A stretch of 64,000 bases of DNA from Corynebacterium suedekumii (GCF_030252185.1 NZ_CP126970.1:1798001-1862000); one strand, 5' to 3'. Positions 1 through 8,707 are shown, numbered from the stretch's first letter. Notes: generated from the letters alone by a model not told the origin. A program made the numbers and translations.

Positions 1-228
1 GCCACCTTCCTGGGTGCGGACCTGGGTGCGCTCATGGGTGGCGCGATCGTCACCGAGGGCATCTTCGCCATCAACGGCGTCGGTGGCTCGATCTACCAGG
101 CCATCATCAAGGGCGAACCGACCACGGTCGTGTCCTTCACCACCGTGCTGGTCATCGTGTACATCATCGCCAACCTCATCGTGGACCTGATCTACGCCGT
201 GCTCGACCCGAGGATCCGATATGCCTGA
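1..228 (+). CDS. ABC importer permease, DppB/OppB type (3' end only)
   Basis: The reading frame is open from base 1 and ends at the TGA at 226-228, so only the last 75 residues are present. The segment holds the end of a binding-protein-dependent permease domain: a loop with GGAIVTEGIFAINGVG followed by a hydrophobic helix (VSFTTVLVIVYIIANLIV) and the short tail LDPRIRYA, which is characteristic of the DppB/OppB C-terminus. The next permease gene starts 6 bases before this stop, as expected for a co-translated DppB-DppC pair. The substrate cannot be read from this fragment; peptides, nickel and glutathione are all used by the family. Confidence 0.85.
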   Translation, partial: ATFLGADLGALMGGAIVTEGIFAINGVGGSIYQAIIKGEPTTVVSFTTVLVIVYIIANLIVDLIYAVLDPRIRYA

Positions 229-1240
229 CATCAACCGCAACGTCTCCAACCCCGCCGGCGAGGAGGAGATCCTCGCCGGCAACCGACTGCGCAGCCGTTC
301 CGAACTGCGCCCCGGGCAGGACCACTACATCGCCGAGACCGACGAGACCGGCCTCGGTGCCGTCGACGCGGTGTCCGACGAGTCCGCCCCGGTGTCCCAG
401 TGGCGTCAGGCGTGGCGTAACCTGCGCAGCCGTCCGCTGTTCTGGGTCTCCGCCGTTCTCATTCTCGTGGCGGTCCTGCTGGCCATGTTCCCGCAGCTGT
501 TCACCTCCACCGACCCGCGCATGTGCGTGCTCGCCAACTCCCTCGACGAGCCGCAGCCGGGCCACCCCTTCGGCTTCGACCGTCAGGGCTGTGACATCTT
601 CGCCCGTACCATCTATGGTGCCCGTGCCTCTGTGTCCGTGGGCATCCTCACCACCGCCCTCGTCGTGCTCATCGGCACGACCATCGGCGCGCTCGCCGGT
701 TACTTCGGCGGCATCCTGGACACCCTGCTCTCCCGCCTGACGGACATCTTCTTCGCCGTCCCGCTGGTGCTCGCCGCCATCGTCGTCATGCAGGTGTTCA
801 AGGACTACCGCACGGTGGCCACCGTCGTGCTCGTCCTCGGCCTGTTCGGCTGGACCAACATCGCCCGTATCACCCGTGGTGCGGTCCTGAGCGTGAAGAA
901 TGAGGAGTACGTCACCGCCGCCCGCGCACTCGGCGCGTCGAAGTGGAAGATCCTCACCAGCCACGTCCTCCCCAACGCGGCGGCCCCGATCATCGTCTAC
1001 GCCACCGTCGCACTGGGCACCTTCATCGTCGCCGAGGCCACCCTGTCCTTCCTGGGCATCGGCCTGCCGCCGACCATCGTCAGCTGGGGTGGCGACATCT
1101 CCGCCGCCCAGGCCAGCCTGCGTACCCGCCCGATGGTCCTGTTCTATCCGGCCATGGCGCTGGCGCTGACCGTGCTCAGCTTCATCATGATGGGTGACGT
1201 CGTCCGCGACGCCCTGGATCCGAAGGCGAGGAAGCGATGA
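221..1240 (+). CDS. ABC importer permease, DppC/OppC type
   Basis: 339 residues. A hydrophilic N-terminal stretch of about 65 residues precedes the first membrane helix (residues ~80-95), followed by the periplasmic loop and five more helices. The coupling EAA-type loop is visible near residues 228-255 (EYVTAARALGASKWKIL). It forms the inner-membrane channel together with the upstream DppB-like protein. The ATG overlaps the upstream stop and its own TGA overlaps the next ATG (ATGA), so the three genes are translationally coupled. The N-terminal extension is longer than in Escherichia coli DppC; its role is not evident. Confidence 0.9.
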   Translation: MPDINRNVSNPAGEEEILAGNRLRSRSELRPGQDHYIAETDETGLGAVDAVSDESAPVSQWRQAWRNLRSRPLFWVSAVLILVAVLLAMFPQLFTSTDPRMCVLANSLDEPQPGHPFGFDRQGCDIFARTIYGARASVSVGILTTALVVLIGTTIGALAGYFGGILDTLLSRLTDIFFAVPLVLAAIVVMQVFKDYRTVATVVLVLGLFGWTNIARITRGAVLSVKNEEYVTAARALGASKWKILTSHVLPNAAAPIIVYATVALGTFIVAEATLSFLGIGLPPTIVSWGGDISAAQASLRTRPMVLFYPAMALALTVLSFIMMGDVVRDALDPKARKR

Positions 1241-3027
1241 CCACCACCGACAACACCGACAACACCGACAACACCGGCAACATCGGTGCCACCGACGCCG
1301 CCGGCACCGCCCAGGCGCCGCTGCTGGAGATGAAGGACGTCAAGATCGCCTTCACGTCCTCCACCGGCATCGTCGAGGCCGTCCGCGGCATCAACATGAC
1401 CATCTACCCGGGCCAGTCCGTCGCCATCGTCGGCGAGTCCGGTTCTGGCAAGTCCACCGCGGCGATGTCGATCCTCGGCCTGCTGCCGGGCACCGGCACC
1501 GTCACCGACGGGCAGATCATCTTCGACGGTGAGGACATCACCGGTCTGTCCGACAAGCAGATGCAGAAGTACCGTGGTTCCGAGATCGGTCTCGTGCCGC
1601 AGGACCCGATGTCCAACCTCAACCCCGTGTGGCGGATCGGCACCCAGGTCGCCGAGTCGCTCAAGGCCAACAACGTGGTCAAGGGCTCCGAGGTGGGTGC
1701 CCGCGTCACGGAGCTGCTCGAGGAGGCCGGGCTTCCCGACGCCGAGCGGCGCGCCAAGCAGTACCCGCACGAGTTCTCCGGCGGCATGCGCCAGCGTGCT
1801 CTCATCGCCGTGGGCCTGGCCGCCCGCCCGAAGCTGCTCATCGCCGATGAGCCGACCTCCGCGCTCGACGTGACGGTGCAGAAGCGCATTCTCGATCACC
1901 TGGAGGGCCTGACCCGGGACCTGGGCACCGCCGTCCTGTTCATCACCCACGATCTGGGCCTGGCCGCCGAGCGTGCCGAGCACCTCGTGGTCATGCACCG
2001 TGGACGCATCGTCGAGTCCGGACCGAGCCTGCAGATCCTGCGCAACCCGCAGCACCCGTACACCCAGCGTCTGGTGAAGGCTGCGCCGTCCCTGGCGTCG
2101 TCGCGCATCCAGTCCGCGCTGGCCGCCGGCGAGCAGTCGGCGGAACTGGTGGCCAAGGGTGACGTCCAGGAGACGGAGGAGGTCATCCGCGTCGAGAACC
2201 TCACCAGGATTTTCGACGTCCGCGGCTCCCGCGGCGACAAGAAGTCCCTCCGCGCTGTCGATGACGTCTCATTCACCCTGCGCAGGGGTTCGACCCTGGC
2301 ACTGGTCGGCGAGTCCGGTTCCGGTAAGTCCACCGCCGCGAACATGGTGCTCAACCTCCTGGAGCCGAGCGAGGGCAAGGTGTTCTACAAGGGCACCGAC
2401 CTGTCCACCCTGTCGGGCAAGGAACTGTTCGAGATGCGTCGCAAGATGCAGGTCGTCTTCCAGAACCCCTACGGCTCGCTCGACCCGATGTACTCCATCT
2501 ACAAGTGCATCGAGGAGCCGTTGGCACTGCACAAGGTGGGCACCCGCAAGGACCGGGAGGCCCGCGTGGCGGATCTGCTCGACATGGTCGCCATGCCGAG
2601 GTCAGCCATGCGTCGATTCCCCAACGAGCTCTCCGGTGGTCAGCGGCAGCGCATCGCGATCGCCCGTGCCCTGGCGCTGAAGCCGGAGGTGCTCGTCCTC
2701 GACGAGGCCGTCTCCGCGCTCGACGTGCTGGTGCAGAACCAGATCATCCAGCTGCTCGCCGAGCTGCAGGACGAACTGGACCTGTCCTACCTGTTCATCA
2801 CCCACGATCTCGCCGTGGTCCGTCAGATCGCCGATGAAGTCGTCGTGATGAAGCAGGGTGCGGTCGTGGAGCAGGGGACGGCGGACGAGATCTTCGCCAA
2901 CCCGCAGCAGGACTACACCCGCGACCTCATCGAGTCGGTCCCGGGCCTCAACATCGAGCTGGGCACCGGATCCCAGCTCGGTCTCACCGAGGACGGGGGA
3001 GCAGGCGCCGGCAGCACCCGCGTCTGA
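1237..3027 (+). CDS. Fused dual ATPase subunit of the peptide-type ABC importer (DppD-DppF)
   Basis: 596 residues containing two complete ATPase domains that are separate proteins (DppD and DppF) in many bacteria. Walker A motifs GESGSGKS begin at residues 66 and 358; signatures are FSGGMRQR and LSGGQRQR; Walker B sites are LLIADEPTSALD and VLVLDEAVSALD. Both halves end with the family tail that follows the H-loop (ITHDLGL, ITHDLAV). The protein powers the permease pair upstream. The N-terminus is a low-complexity DNT repeat coded by three copies of GACAACACC at 1249-1275, probably a flexible non-conserved extension. The substrate is unknown. Confidence 0.93.
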   Translation: MTTTDNTDNTDNTGNIGATDAAGTAQAPLLEMKDVKIAFTSSTGIVEAVRGINMTIYPGQSVAIVGESGSGKSTAAMSILGLLPGTGTVTDGQIIFDGEDITGLSDKQMQKYRGSEIGLVPQDPMSNLNPVWRIGTQVAESLKANNVVKGSEVGARVTELLEEAGLPDAERRAKQYPHEFSGGMRQRALIAVGLAARPKLLIADEPTSALDVTVQKRILDHLEGLTRDLGTAVLFITHDLGLAAERAEHLVVMHRGRIVESGPSLQILRNPQHPYTQRLVKAAPSLASSRIQSALAAGEQSAELVAKGDVQETEEVIRVENLTRIFDVRGSRGDKKSLRAVDDVSFTLRRGSTLALVGESGSGKSTAANMVLNLLEPSEGKVFYKGTDLSTLSGKELFEMRRKMQVVFQNPYGSLDPMYSIYKCIEEPLALHKVGTRKDREARVADLLDMVAMPRSAMRRFPNELSGGQRQRIAIARALALKPEVLVLDEAVSALDVLVQNQIIQLLAELQDELDLSYLFITHDLAVVRQIADEVVVMKQGAVVEQGTADEIFANPQQDYTRDLIESVPGLNIELGTGSQLGLTEDGGAGAGSTRV

Positions 3028-3036
3028 TCCACCTGA

Positions 3037-3091
3037 CAGCAACAGACCCCGCCACCGCACGATCAGTGTGCGGCGGCGGGGTCTGTTGCTG
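3037..3091. terminator. Strong rho-independent, probably bidirectional terminator
   Basis: A near-perfect inverted repeat (left arm 3037-3060, right arm about 3066-3091) with G+C-rich stems CAGCAACAGACCCCGCC and GGCGGGGTCTGTTGCTG around a short loop. It lies between the ABC operon (+) and the convergent dehydrogenase gene (-), and would end transcription from both sides. The outer CAGCAACAGA/TCTGTTGCTG arms place a T-containing tract on the plus strand. Confidence 0.85.
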
Positions 3092-3113
3092 CCCGGGCAG
3101 GGCCGGGCAGCCC

Positions 3114-4292
3114 TCAGGCCTGCGGGTCGAGGACCACCTTGATGCAGCCGTCGGTCTTGTCCTGGAACATCTCGTAGGCGCCCGGGGCGTCGTCAAGCGG
3201 GAGGCGGTGGGTGACCAGATCGTCGACGCCGAGCGGATCGGCGGGATCCTCCACCAGTGGCAGCAGGTCGTCGATCCACGCGCGGACATTCGCCTGGCCC
3301 ATCCGCAGCTGGATCTGCTTGTCGAACATCGTCAACAGCGGCATGGGGCTGGCCTCACCGCCGTAGACACCGCTGAGCGAGACGGTGCCACCGCGGCGCA
3401 CCAGATCAATCGACGAGTGCAGCGCGGCCAGCCGGTCGAGACCCGCGTGCTCCATGAGCGGGCGGGCCAGGGCATCGGGCAGGAACCCGACTGCCGTATG
3501 CGCCGCCTTCCCGACCGGGGAACCGTGTGCCTCCATGCCGACCGCGTCGACCACCGCATCCGGGCCGCGACCACCGGTGGCGTCCCGGATCTCCGCGTTG
3601 GTCTCGGCGGTGAAGTCGAGGACCTCGACACCGTGGCGGGCGGCCATGTCCCGACGCTCCGCCACCGGATCGATGCCGAAGACGCGAGCCCCCAGGTGGA
3701 CGCCGATGCGGGCGGCCATCTGACCGATCGGTCCCAGCCCGAACACCGCGAGGGTGTCTCCGGGACCGACGCCGGCGTACCGCACACCCTGCCAGGCGGT
3801 CGGGAGGACGTCGCTGAGGAAGAGATAACGGTGGTCGGGAAGTTCCTCGCCGACCTTCACCGGGCCGAAGTTGGCGTGCGGCACCCGCAGATACTGGGCC
3901 TGCCCACCGGGGACGGAGCCGTACAGGCGGGAGTAGCCGAACAGCCGGGCGCCGTTGCCCTGTTCGGTGACCTGGGTGGTCTCGCACTGGGAGTACAGCC
4001 TGCGGTCGCACATCCAGCAGGACCCGCAGGCGATGGTGAAGGGGACGACCACACGGTCGCCCACCGAGAGGCCGGAGGTGGGTCCCGCCTCAACCACGCG
4101 GCCCATGGGTTCGTGGCCGATGATGTCACCGGGGTCCATGAACGGCCCGAGCACCTCGTAGAGGTGAAGGTCAGATCCGCAGATCGCGGTGGAGGTGACC
4201 TCGATGATCACGTCATTGTCCTGTTCGAGGACGGGGTCAGGCACGGTGTCCACGCTGACGGAGCGCTTTCCCTGCCAGGTCACGGCTTTCAT
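3114..4292 (-). CDS. Zinc-dependent alcohol dehydrogenase (MDR superfamily)
   Basis: 392 residues. Catalytic zinc ligands are Cys38 (AICGSDLH) and His60-Glu61 (GHEP). The structural zinc lobe has Cys89, Cys92, Cys95 and Cys103. A Rossmann motif GLGPIGQMAAR binds NAD(P). The length and the DLHLYEV and NPTG-poor layout resemble the glutathione-independent formaldehyde/threonine dehydrogenase branch used widely in actinobacteria; the true substrate is not determined. A GGAAGGGACATC leader gives a normal ribosome-binding site before the ATG. It overlaps the upstream pncC-like gene by 4 bases (ATGA), so the two are coupled. Confidence 0.9.
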   Translation of the reverse strand: MKAVTWQGKRSVSVDTVPDPVLEQDNDVIIEVTSTAICGSDLHLYEVLGPFMDPGDIIGHEPMGRVVEAGPTSGLSVGDRVVVPFTIACGSCWMCDRRLYSQCETTQVTEQGNGARLFGYSRLYGSVPGGQAQYLRVPHANFGPVKVGEELPDHRYLFLSDVLPTAWQGVRYAGVGPGDTLAVFGLGPIGQMAARIGVHLGARVFGIDPVAERRDMAARHGVEVLDFTAETNAEIRDATGGRGPDAVVDAVGMEAHGSPVGKAAHTAVGFLPDALARPLMEHAGLDRLAALHSSIDLVRRGGTVSLSGVYGGEASPMPLLTMFDKQIQLRMGQANVRAWIDDLLPLVEDPADPLGVDDLVTHRLPLDDAPGAYEMFQDKTDGCIKVVLDPQA

Positions 4293-4795
4293 GATGTCCC
4301 TTCCGGGTTGTCGGTGGTCATGAGTGTGAGCAGCAGCTCGAGGGCGTGCTGTCGGGTCCGGGCGAGGATCGCCCCGGTGTCACCGGGGAAGTGGTGGAGT
4401 CGCGCTCTGCGACGCTCGCCCACCTGCGCGGCGACCCAGACGGTGCCGGCGGGGTGTCCCTCCTGCGGGCCGGGGCCGCCGGCACCGGTGACGGCGACGG
4501 CGGCGTCGCAACGCATGAGCTCGGCGACCCCCTGACACATGGCCAGGGCGGCGGCTTCGGTGATCACCGGCTGGCCTTCGGGGAGGTTGAGGACCTCGCA
4601 CTTGGTGCGCGTCTGGTAGCTGACCACCCCGCCGGCAAACCAGTCGGAGGAGCCGGGGGCGGCGGCCAGGCAGGCGGCGAGGGTGCCGCCGGTGAGGGAC
4701 TCGGCGGCGGCCACGGTGAGCCCGCGGTCCTGTGAGAGTCGGCTGATCTTCTCGGCGGCCTCACGGGCGGCGGTGTCGTAGGTCTGGGGAAACAT
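4289..4795 (-). CDS. pncC: CinA C-terminal domain protein, nicotinamide-nucleotide amidohydrolase (PncC) type
   Basis: 168 residues, the length of a stand-alone CinA-C domain. The motif ESLTGGTLAACLA with the nucleophilic Ser, and GGVVSYQTRTKCEVL and VTGAGGPGPQEGHPAGTVWVA, match the family. The known reaction is deamidation of NMN to nicotinate mononucleotide for pyridine nucleotide salvage. It is first in a two-gene unit with the dehydrogenase, which is an NAD-using enzyme family; whether this is functional is only suggestive. No damage is seen. Confidence 0.85.
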   Translation of the reverse strand: MFPQTYDTAAREAAEKISRLSQDRGLTVAAAESLTGGTLAACLAAAPGSSDWFAGGVVSYQTRTKCEVLNLPEGQPVITEAAALAMCQGVAELMRCDAAVAVTGAGGPGPQEGHPAGTVWVAAQVGERRRARLHHFPGDTGAILARTRQHALELLLTLMTTDNPEGTS

Positions 4796-4870
4796 GGAGT
4801 GGTCGATTCTTCAGAGCAGGAACGGCCGACCGGTGTGGTGGCCGGCAGGCCGTTGTGCGGGTGGTGGGGA

Positions 4871-5035
4871 TCAGTAATTCGCCGGCGGGTCGCTGGCGGG
4901 GAAGGAGTCCTCGCCCCACTCCTCGACGAGCTCATCCCGGTCGGCGCCGTCACGCTTGCCGATGTCGGAGGTGTCCTCCTGCTTGGCCGGGTCCTGCTCG
5001 TGCTCGGGGACCGGGGTGATGTTCTCTTCAGCCAT
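4871..5035 (-). CDS. Small protein with C-terminal SFPASDPPANY motif (paralogue 1)
   Basis: 54 residues, acidic, no membrane segment or signal. The start at 5035 is chosen because AAAGGA lies 7 bases before that ATG; the longer frame to 5089 has no such site. The protein ends EEWGEDSFPASDPPANY, almost identical to the end of the gene at 7195-7389. Short proteins ending in an (E/D)SFPASDPP motif occur across many bacteria, and I know of no established function. It lies between the pncC-like gene and the epimerase fusion, all on the same strand. Confidence 0.75.
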   Translation of the reverse strand: MAEENITPVPEHEQDPAKQEDTSDIGKRDGADRDELVEEWGEDSFPASDPPANY

Positions 5036-5085
5036 GATGGTGTCCTTTCTCAGACGGAGTGGTGAGCGCTCACGGGATCCATCCG

Positions 5086-6741
5086 TCACGTCCAGTAGGT
5101 GTGGCGGTCATCACGCAGCGCCCTGGTACGAGCGTACTCGTGGATCTCGTCGAGAGTGGCCAGCTGGCGGTGTCCCGCCTCGATGAGCCGGTCGTAGACC
5201 GTCGCGTCGAGGTGCAGCTCGGAGGCGTGCTCACGGAGGGTCTCCCAGCCGCCGAGCTTGCCGGCGACAGCGGAACGCATGAGCTCGGTCTCCAGCAGCA
5301 GGGTCATCGGGGAGCGTTCCACCACCCGGCCGTTGAGCTTGAGCCGGCCCACCCGCTCGCCGACCCAGGCCGCGGCCTGACGGTAGGGGCGACGGCGGAT
5401 GCCGAGGTCGTCGATGACGTTGCGCAGCAGCTCCCGGTCCGCGCGGATCTCATCGGCCAGGGCCGCCAGTCGGGCGTAGACGGGGGTGTCCTGGTAGTCG
5501 TCGGCCATCCGCTCGATGCGGTTGACACCTGCGGTGGCGCCGGTGAGGTGGTCGGAGAGGTAGAGGGACAGCAGGTCCTCGGTGAGGGCCCCGTCCTCGG
5601 GGTTGACGGCGGCGGTGCCGTCTCCGGCGGCCGCGCCCGCTCCGGCCGGCTCGCCGACAGCGGCGACATGCTGCTCGTCGGAGTTCCGGGGTCGCAGGGG
5701 AGGAGAGGCCAGGCCCTGCCCGGCGACCATGCCGTCGAGCAGCTCGCGGAGGGCGTCGGCCGCGGTGACCCGGGGTTGCCACCCGAGCTCGTTCTTGGCG
5801 CGGGTGTTGTCCAGCAGGGGCACCTGCATCCCCATGTCGAGCCAGCCGACGTCCGCGGGGACCAGGCCGGACTTGTGGGCGGTGACCAGGGCGGCCCGCA
5901 CCAGGGCCGGCGGTATCTCCAGGAACCGGCCGTGGTCGACGATGTCCGCCAGCTCCTGCGGGCCGAGGACATCATCTGCGCAGACGTTGAAGGCTCCGTC
6001 AGCGCGCTTCACGACGGCCGCCGCATACGCGCGTCCGATGTCGTCGGCGTGGACCGCCTGCAGGTAGATGCCCTTCGGCACCGTCAGCGCGGGCAGCCGC
6101 CCGGTCCTCAGCAGCTGCACCGGGACGGCACCACCGAGGAAGTAGCGCTGGATCTCCGAACCGGCGTCTGCCTGGAAGATCAGGCCTGGGCGGAGACGGG
6201 CGACCGCGATGTCGGGGTGCGCGGCGCAGAACTGGTCGAGGACGTCCTCCTGGGCGGCCTTGTCCACGCTGTAGTGGGAGGAGTCGATCCCGCCGACGGG
6301 GAAGGACTCGTCCCGCAGCGGCGGGATGGTGTCGGCCCCGCGGTCCTCGCGGGCGCTGTCGGGGGCGTAGGCGCCGACCGAGGAGGCGACGACGAGCTGG
6401 GGGACTCCGGACCGGGCCACGGCTTCGGCGACGCGGCGGGTGCCCTCGACGTTGACACGGCGGAGCAGCTCCCGCTGGTCATTGGGCTGGATGAGCCAGG
6501 CGAGGTGGATGACGGCGTCCGCCCCGCGGAAGATCTCCGCGAGGTCGGTGATCGCGTCCGCTGCGTCACTGGCGGCGGCGATGTCGACCGATTCCCAGGT
6601 GCACCCGGCGTACGGGGCGGTGTCCGGGTCCGGCAGTCGGCGGGCGATGCCGACGATGTCGGTGACTTCCGGGGTGTCCTGCAGGGCGCGCAGCACCGCG
6701 GTACCCGCGTTTCCGGTGGCGCCGACGACAACGACTCTCAT
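5086..6741 (-). CDS. NAD-dependent epimerase/dehydratase fused to a C-terminal helical domain
   Basis: 551 residues. Residues 1 to about 330 form an extended SDR sugar-epimerase-like domain: GATGNAGT at 7-14 binds NAD(P), and YSVDK is the catalytic YxxxK. A low-complexity linker near residues 335-380 (Ala/Gly/Glu rich) joins a C-terminal region of about 170 residues that is predicted helical (DLLSLYLSDHLTGATAGVNR, then ADEIRADRELLRNVIDDL), resembling stand-alone ferritin-like hypothetical proteins. A GGGAGGA ribosome-binding site supports the ATG at 6741. The substrate is unknown. The fusion is unusual because epimerases of this type normally end after the first domain. Confidence 0.85.
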   Translation of the reverse strand: MRVVVVGATGNAGTAVLRALQDTPEVTDIVGIARRLPDPDTAPYAGCTWESVDIAAASDAADAITDLAEIFRGADAVIHLAWLIQPNDQRELLRRVNVEGTRRVAEAVARSGVPQLVVASSVGAYAPDSAREDRGADTIPPLRDESFPVGGIDSSHYSVDKAAQEDVLDQFCAAHPDIAVARLRPGLIFQADAGSEIQRYFLGGAVPVQLLRTGRLPALTVPKGIYLQAVHADDIGRAYAAAVVKRADGAFNVCADDVLGPQELADIVDHGRFLEIPPALVRAALVTAHKSGLVPADVGWLDMGMQVPLLDNTRAKNELGWQPRVTAADALRELLDGMVAGQGLASPPLRPRNSDEQHVAAVGEPAGAGAAAGDGTAAVNPEDGALTEDLLSLYLSDHLTGATAGVNRIERMADDYQDTPVYARLAALADEIRADRELLRNVIDDLGIRRRPYRQAAAWVGERVGRLKLNGRVVERSPMTLLLETELMRSAVAGKLGGWETLREHASELHLDATVYDRLIEAGHRQLATLDEIHEYARTRALRDDRHTYWT

Positions 6742-6824
6742 GATGTGTCCTCCCGTAGGGGGCTGATGGTGGTACCCCCGAGGAAACGTGAAGTCGCCGC
6801 CGAATGCAACAAAAATTTCTTATG

Positions 6825-7166
6825 TCAGAGAATCTCGTCGATCGTCTCCAACGGCCGCGTGATGCGCACGCCCTTGTCCGTGACCACGATCGGGCGCTGG
6901 ATCAGGCGCGGATGGGCGACCATCGCGGCGAGCAGCTCGTCGTCAGGGGTGTCGGGGCCCAGACCCAGATCCTTGTACTCGGCCTCGCGCGTGCGGACGG
7001 CGTCGTGGGGGCGCAGCCCCGCGACGTCGAGAAGCCGCGACAGCTCCGCCACGCTCGGTGGGGTGTCCAGGTACCGGATGATCTCCGGCTCGATGCCACG
7101 CTCCCGCAGGTAGTCGAGGGCCTTGCGGGACGTGCTGCAGCGGGGGTTGTGGTAGATCGTCGTCAT
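6825..7166 (-). CDS. arsC: ArsC-family arsenate reductase (glutaredoxin/mycoredoxin type)
   Basis: 113 residues, normal for ArsC. Cys10 in NPRCSTSR is the arsenate-attacking cysteine, and the conserved RPIVV loop with Arg and the C-terminal RITRPLE Arg are present. Family members reduce arsenate with a small-thiol cofactor; in a mycothiol-making organism the partner would be mycothiol/mycoredoxin. No arsenite pump or ArsR is next to it, so a general redox or Spx-like role is possible. A TAGGGT hexamer 6 bases before the ATG suggests a leaderless transcript. Confidence 0.85.
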   Translation of the reverse strand: MTTIYHNPRCSTSRKALDYLRERGIEPEIIRYLDTPPSVAELSRLLDVAGLRPHDAVRTREAEYKDLGLGPDTPDDELLAAMVAHPRLIQRPIVVTDKGVRITRPLETIDEIL

Positions 7167-7194
7167 GGCACAACCCTAGCGGGGCGGGAGGACC

Positions 7195-7389
7195 TCAGTA
7201 GTTGGCCGGCGGGTCACTGGCCGGGAAAGACTCCTGGCCCCATTCCTCCGGCAGCTCCTGACGTTCCTCCCGGTTCGACTTACCGGGACGTTCGGGATGG
7301 TTGTGGGTGAACGGCTTGTCCTCGGGGAACTCCCAGGTGAGCTTCTTCTCGGTCGTGTTCTCGGGGGTGGTGTCATCGGGCTGGGACAT
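7195..7389 (-). CDS. Small protein with C-terminal SFPASDPPANY motif (paralogue 2)
   Basis: 64 residues, hydrophilic. The ATG at 7389 has AAGGA 6 bases upstream; the frame to 7428 does not. The C-terminus LPEEWGQESFPASDPPANY shares 15 of its last 17 residues with the protein at 4871-5035, while the N-terminal halves differ (this one has EKKLTWEFPEDKPFTHNHPERP). The shared tail looks like the functional part. Function unknown. It is immediately upstream of the arsC-like gene on the same strand. Confidence 0.75.
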   Translation of the reverse strand: MSQPDDTTPENTTEKKLTWEFPEDKPFTHNHPERPGKSNREERQELPEEWGQESFPASDPPANY

Positions 7390-7459
7390 GGCATGTCCTT
7401 CGGGGTCGGCGGATGCTGTCACCACCAACTCTAGCCCGGAAATGTGTCTGGGGACACAG

Positions 7460-7996
7460 TTAATCGGCGGGGACCAGTTCGACGCTGTCGGCCCAGGTCA
7501 GTTCGATGCCGAGGGTGCGCAGCCACTTCATCGGATCGTCCTGGTGGCGGGTGATGCCCTCCACCGCGGTGAGGGTCGTGTCGATGGCGCGTTCGGCGTC
7601 CTCCGCGGTGATGAGGCCGGCGGAGGTGGCGGCGGCCAGCTCGTCGATGTCCTGGACGTCGATCGGCTCGCCGGTCACGGAGATGAGGTCGACGTAGAGG
7701 TCACGGGTGGACCACACCGCGCCGTCGACGTTGATGTCTGCGACGTCGAAGTAGTAGTCCTGCCGCTGGTTGACACCCTCACGGAAGTGGAAGATGTTGG
7801 CACGCAGTCCCAGCTGGGGGAGCAGCCACGACTCCAGGTAGCCGAACTTCGGGTGGTTGGCGCCGCGGGCCATGTAGAGCCCGAAATCGGTGACCCGGTA
7901 GGTGTCCACCTCGCGGAGGTAGCCCTTCGGATCCACGTTGACGCGGTCCGTGGTGTCGAAGGTCTCTTCCTTGATCGGGTGCAGATCAGCGGTCAC
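7460..7996 (-). CDS. DUF402 domain protein
   Basis: 178 residues with a GTG start after GAGGTAAACACAC. The core YYFDVADINVDGAVWSTRDLYVDLISV and the following acidic D-x-DEL segment (VQDIDELAAA) match the DUF402 fold; characterised members are nucleoside phosphatases or FomD-like phosphohydrolases that use paired Asp residues and metal. No enzyme activity can be assigned here. The upstream secreted-protein gene ends 6 bases before this start, suggesting co-transcription. Confidence 0.75.
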   Translation of the reverse strand: MTADLHPIKEETFDTTDRVNVDPKGYLREVDTYRVTDFGLYMARGANHPKFGYLESWLLPQLGLRANIFHFREGVNQRQDYYFDVADINVDGAVWSTRDLYVDLISVTGEPIDVQDIDELAAATSAGLITAEDAERAIDTTLTAVEGITRHQDDPMKWLRTLGIELTWADSVELVPAD

Positions 7997-8002
7997 GTGT
8001 GT

Positions 8003-8707
8003 TTACCTCGCATCGATGATGGCGGCCGTGGGGATGAAGGAGCAGGTGGCGTTCTCGGTGCGGACATCGCCGGAGACGATGGCGACGACGGTGCCGTGCC
8101 CGGTGTCGGCGGTGCCCGACAGGGTGGCGGGGCCCTCCGGGTTGATGCCGTTGTTGCCCAGCGGGGTCGAACCGTGACGCAGGTTGTCCAGGTTGAACCA
8201 CTGGACGTGCATGCGGCCCTGGTCGGCTGCTGCGGCAGCGGTGCCGAGGGCGGTGAAGACGAAGGCGGTCTGGCCGTCGGCGGCGCCCGGGGCAGGGATC
8301 TCCGTGGGACCCGGGACGGCGATGGCGGAGCCGACCGCGTCGAGTTCCCCGCCGATGCAGGAGCCGGACACCGTGGGCCAGAGGAACTGGGTGAACGGCG
8401 GGGCGTCCTCCGGCAGGGGGGTGCCGGCCTCGTCGTCGCCGGTGCCGGCGTAGAACGCCAGGGCCGAGAGGATGGCATCGCGGGCCTCGCGCGGTAACCA
8501 CGGCTGTTCGGCCAGGTCGCGGACCTGCGCCACGGTCGCCGGGGTGGGGCGGCCCAGCTCGTCCAAGGGGGAACCCGGGATGGAGGAGGGCAGGCCCGGC
8601 AGGGGGGCGGCCGAGGCGACCGGCACAAGGGTGGTCGAGACGGCGAGGGCGGCAGCGGCCACGGCGGTGGCGGCAGCGGTGGAGACGCGGTGCATGGTTG
8701 ATCCCAC
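8003..8707 (-). CDS. Conserved secreted protein of corynebacterial type
   Basis: 234 residues beginning with a Sec signal peptide (MGSTMHRV then a 20-residue Ala/Val-rich core) with a likely cleavage site after ASAAP. The start is taken as the GTG at 8707 because GGAAAGG lies 6 bases upstream; the ATG four codons later would be too far. The mature protein has two Cys (SGSCIGG and ATCSFI) that could form a disulfide. I do not recognise a catalytic motif. Its gene is divergent from the lipoprotein gene at 8896. Confidence 0.8.
   Translation of the reverse strand: MGSTMHRVSTAAATAVAAAALAVSTTLVPVASAAPLPGLPSSIPGSPLDELGRPTPATVAQVRDLAEQPWLPREARDAILSALAFYAGTGDDEAGTPLPEDAPPFTQFLWPTVSGSCIGGELDAVGSAIAVPGPTEIPAPGAADGQTAFVFTALGTAAAAADQGRMHVQWFNLDNLRHGSTPLGNNGINPEGPATLSGTADTGHGTVVAIVSGDVRTENATCSFIPTAAIIDAR

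Noticed and set aside
3066..7113. Long plus-strand frames opposite the dehydrogenase (3066-4535) and the epimerase fusion (5059-7113)
   Set aside because: Shadows of the minus-strand genes, without recognisable domains.
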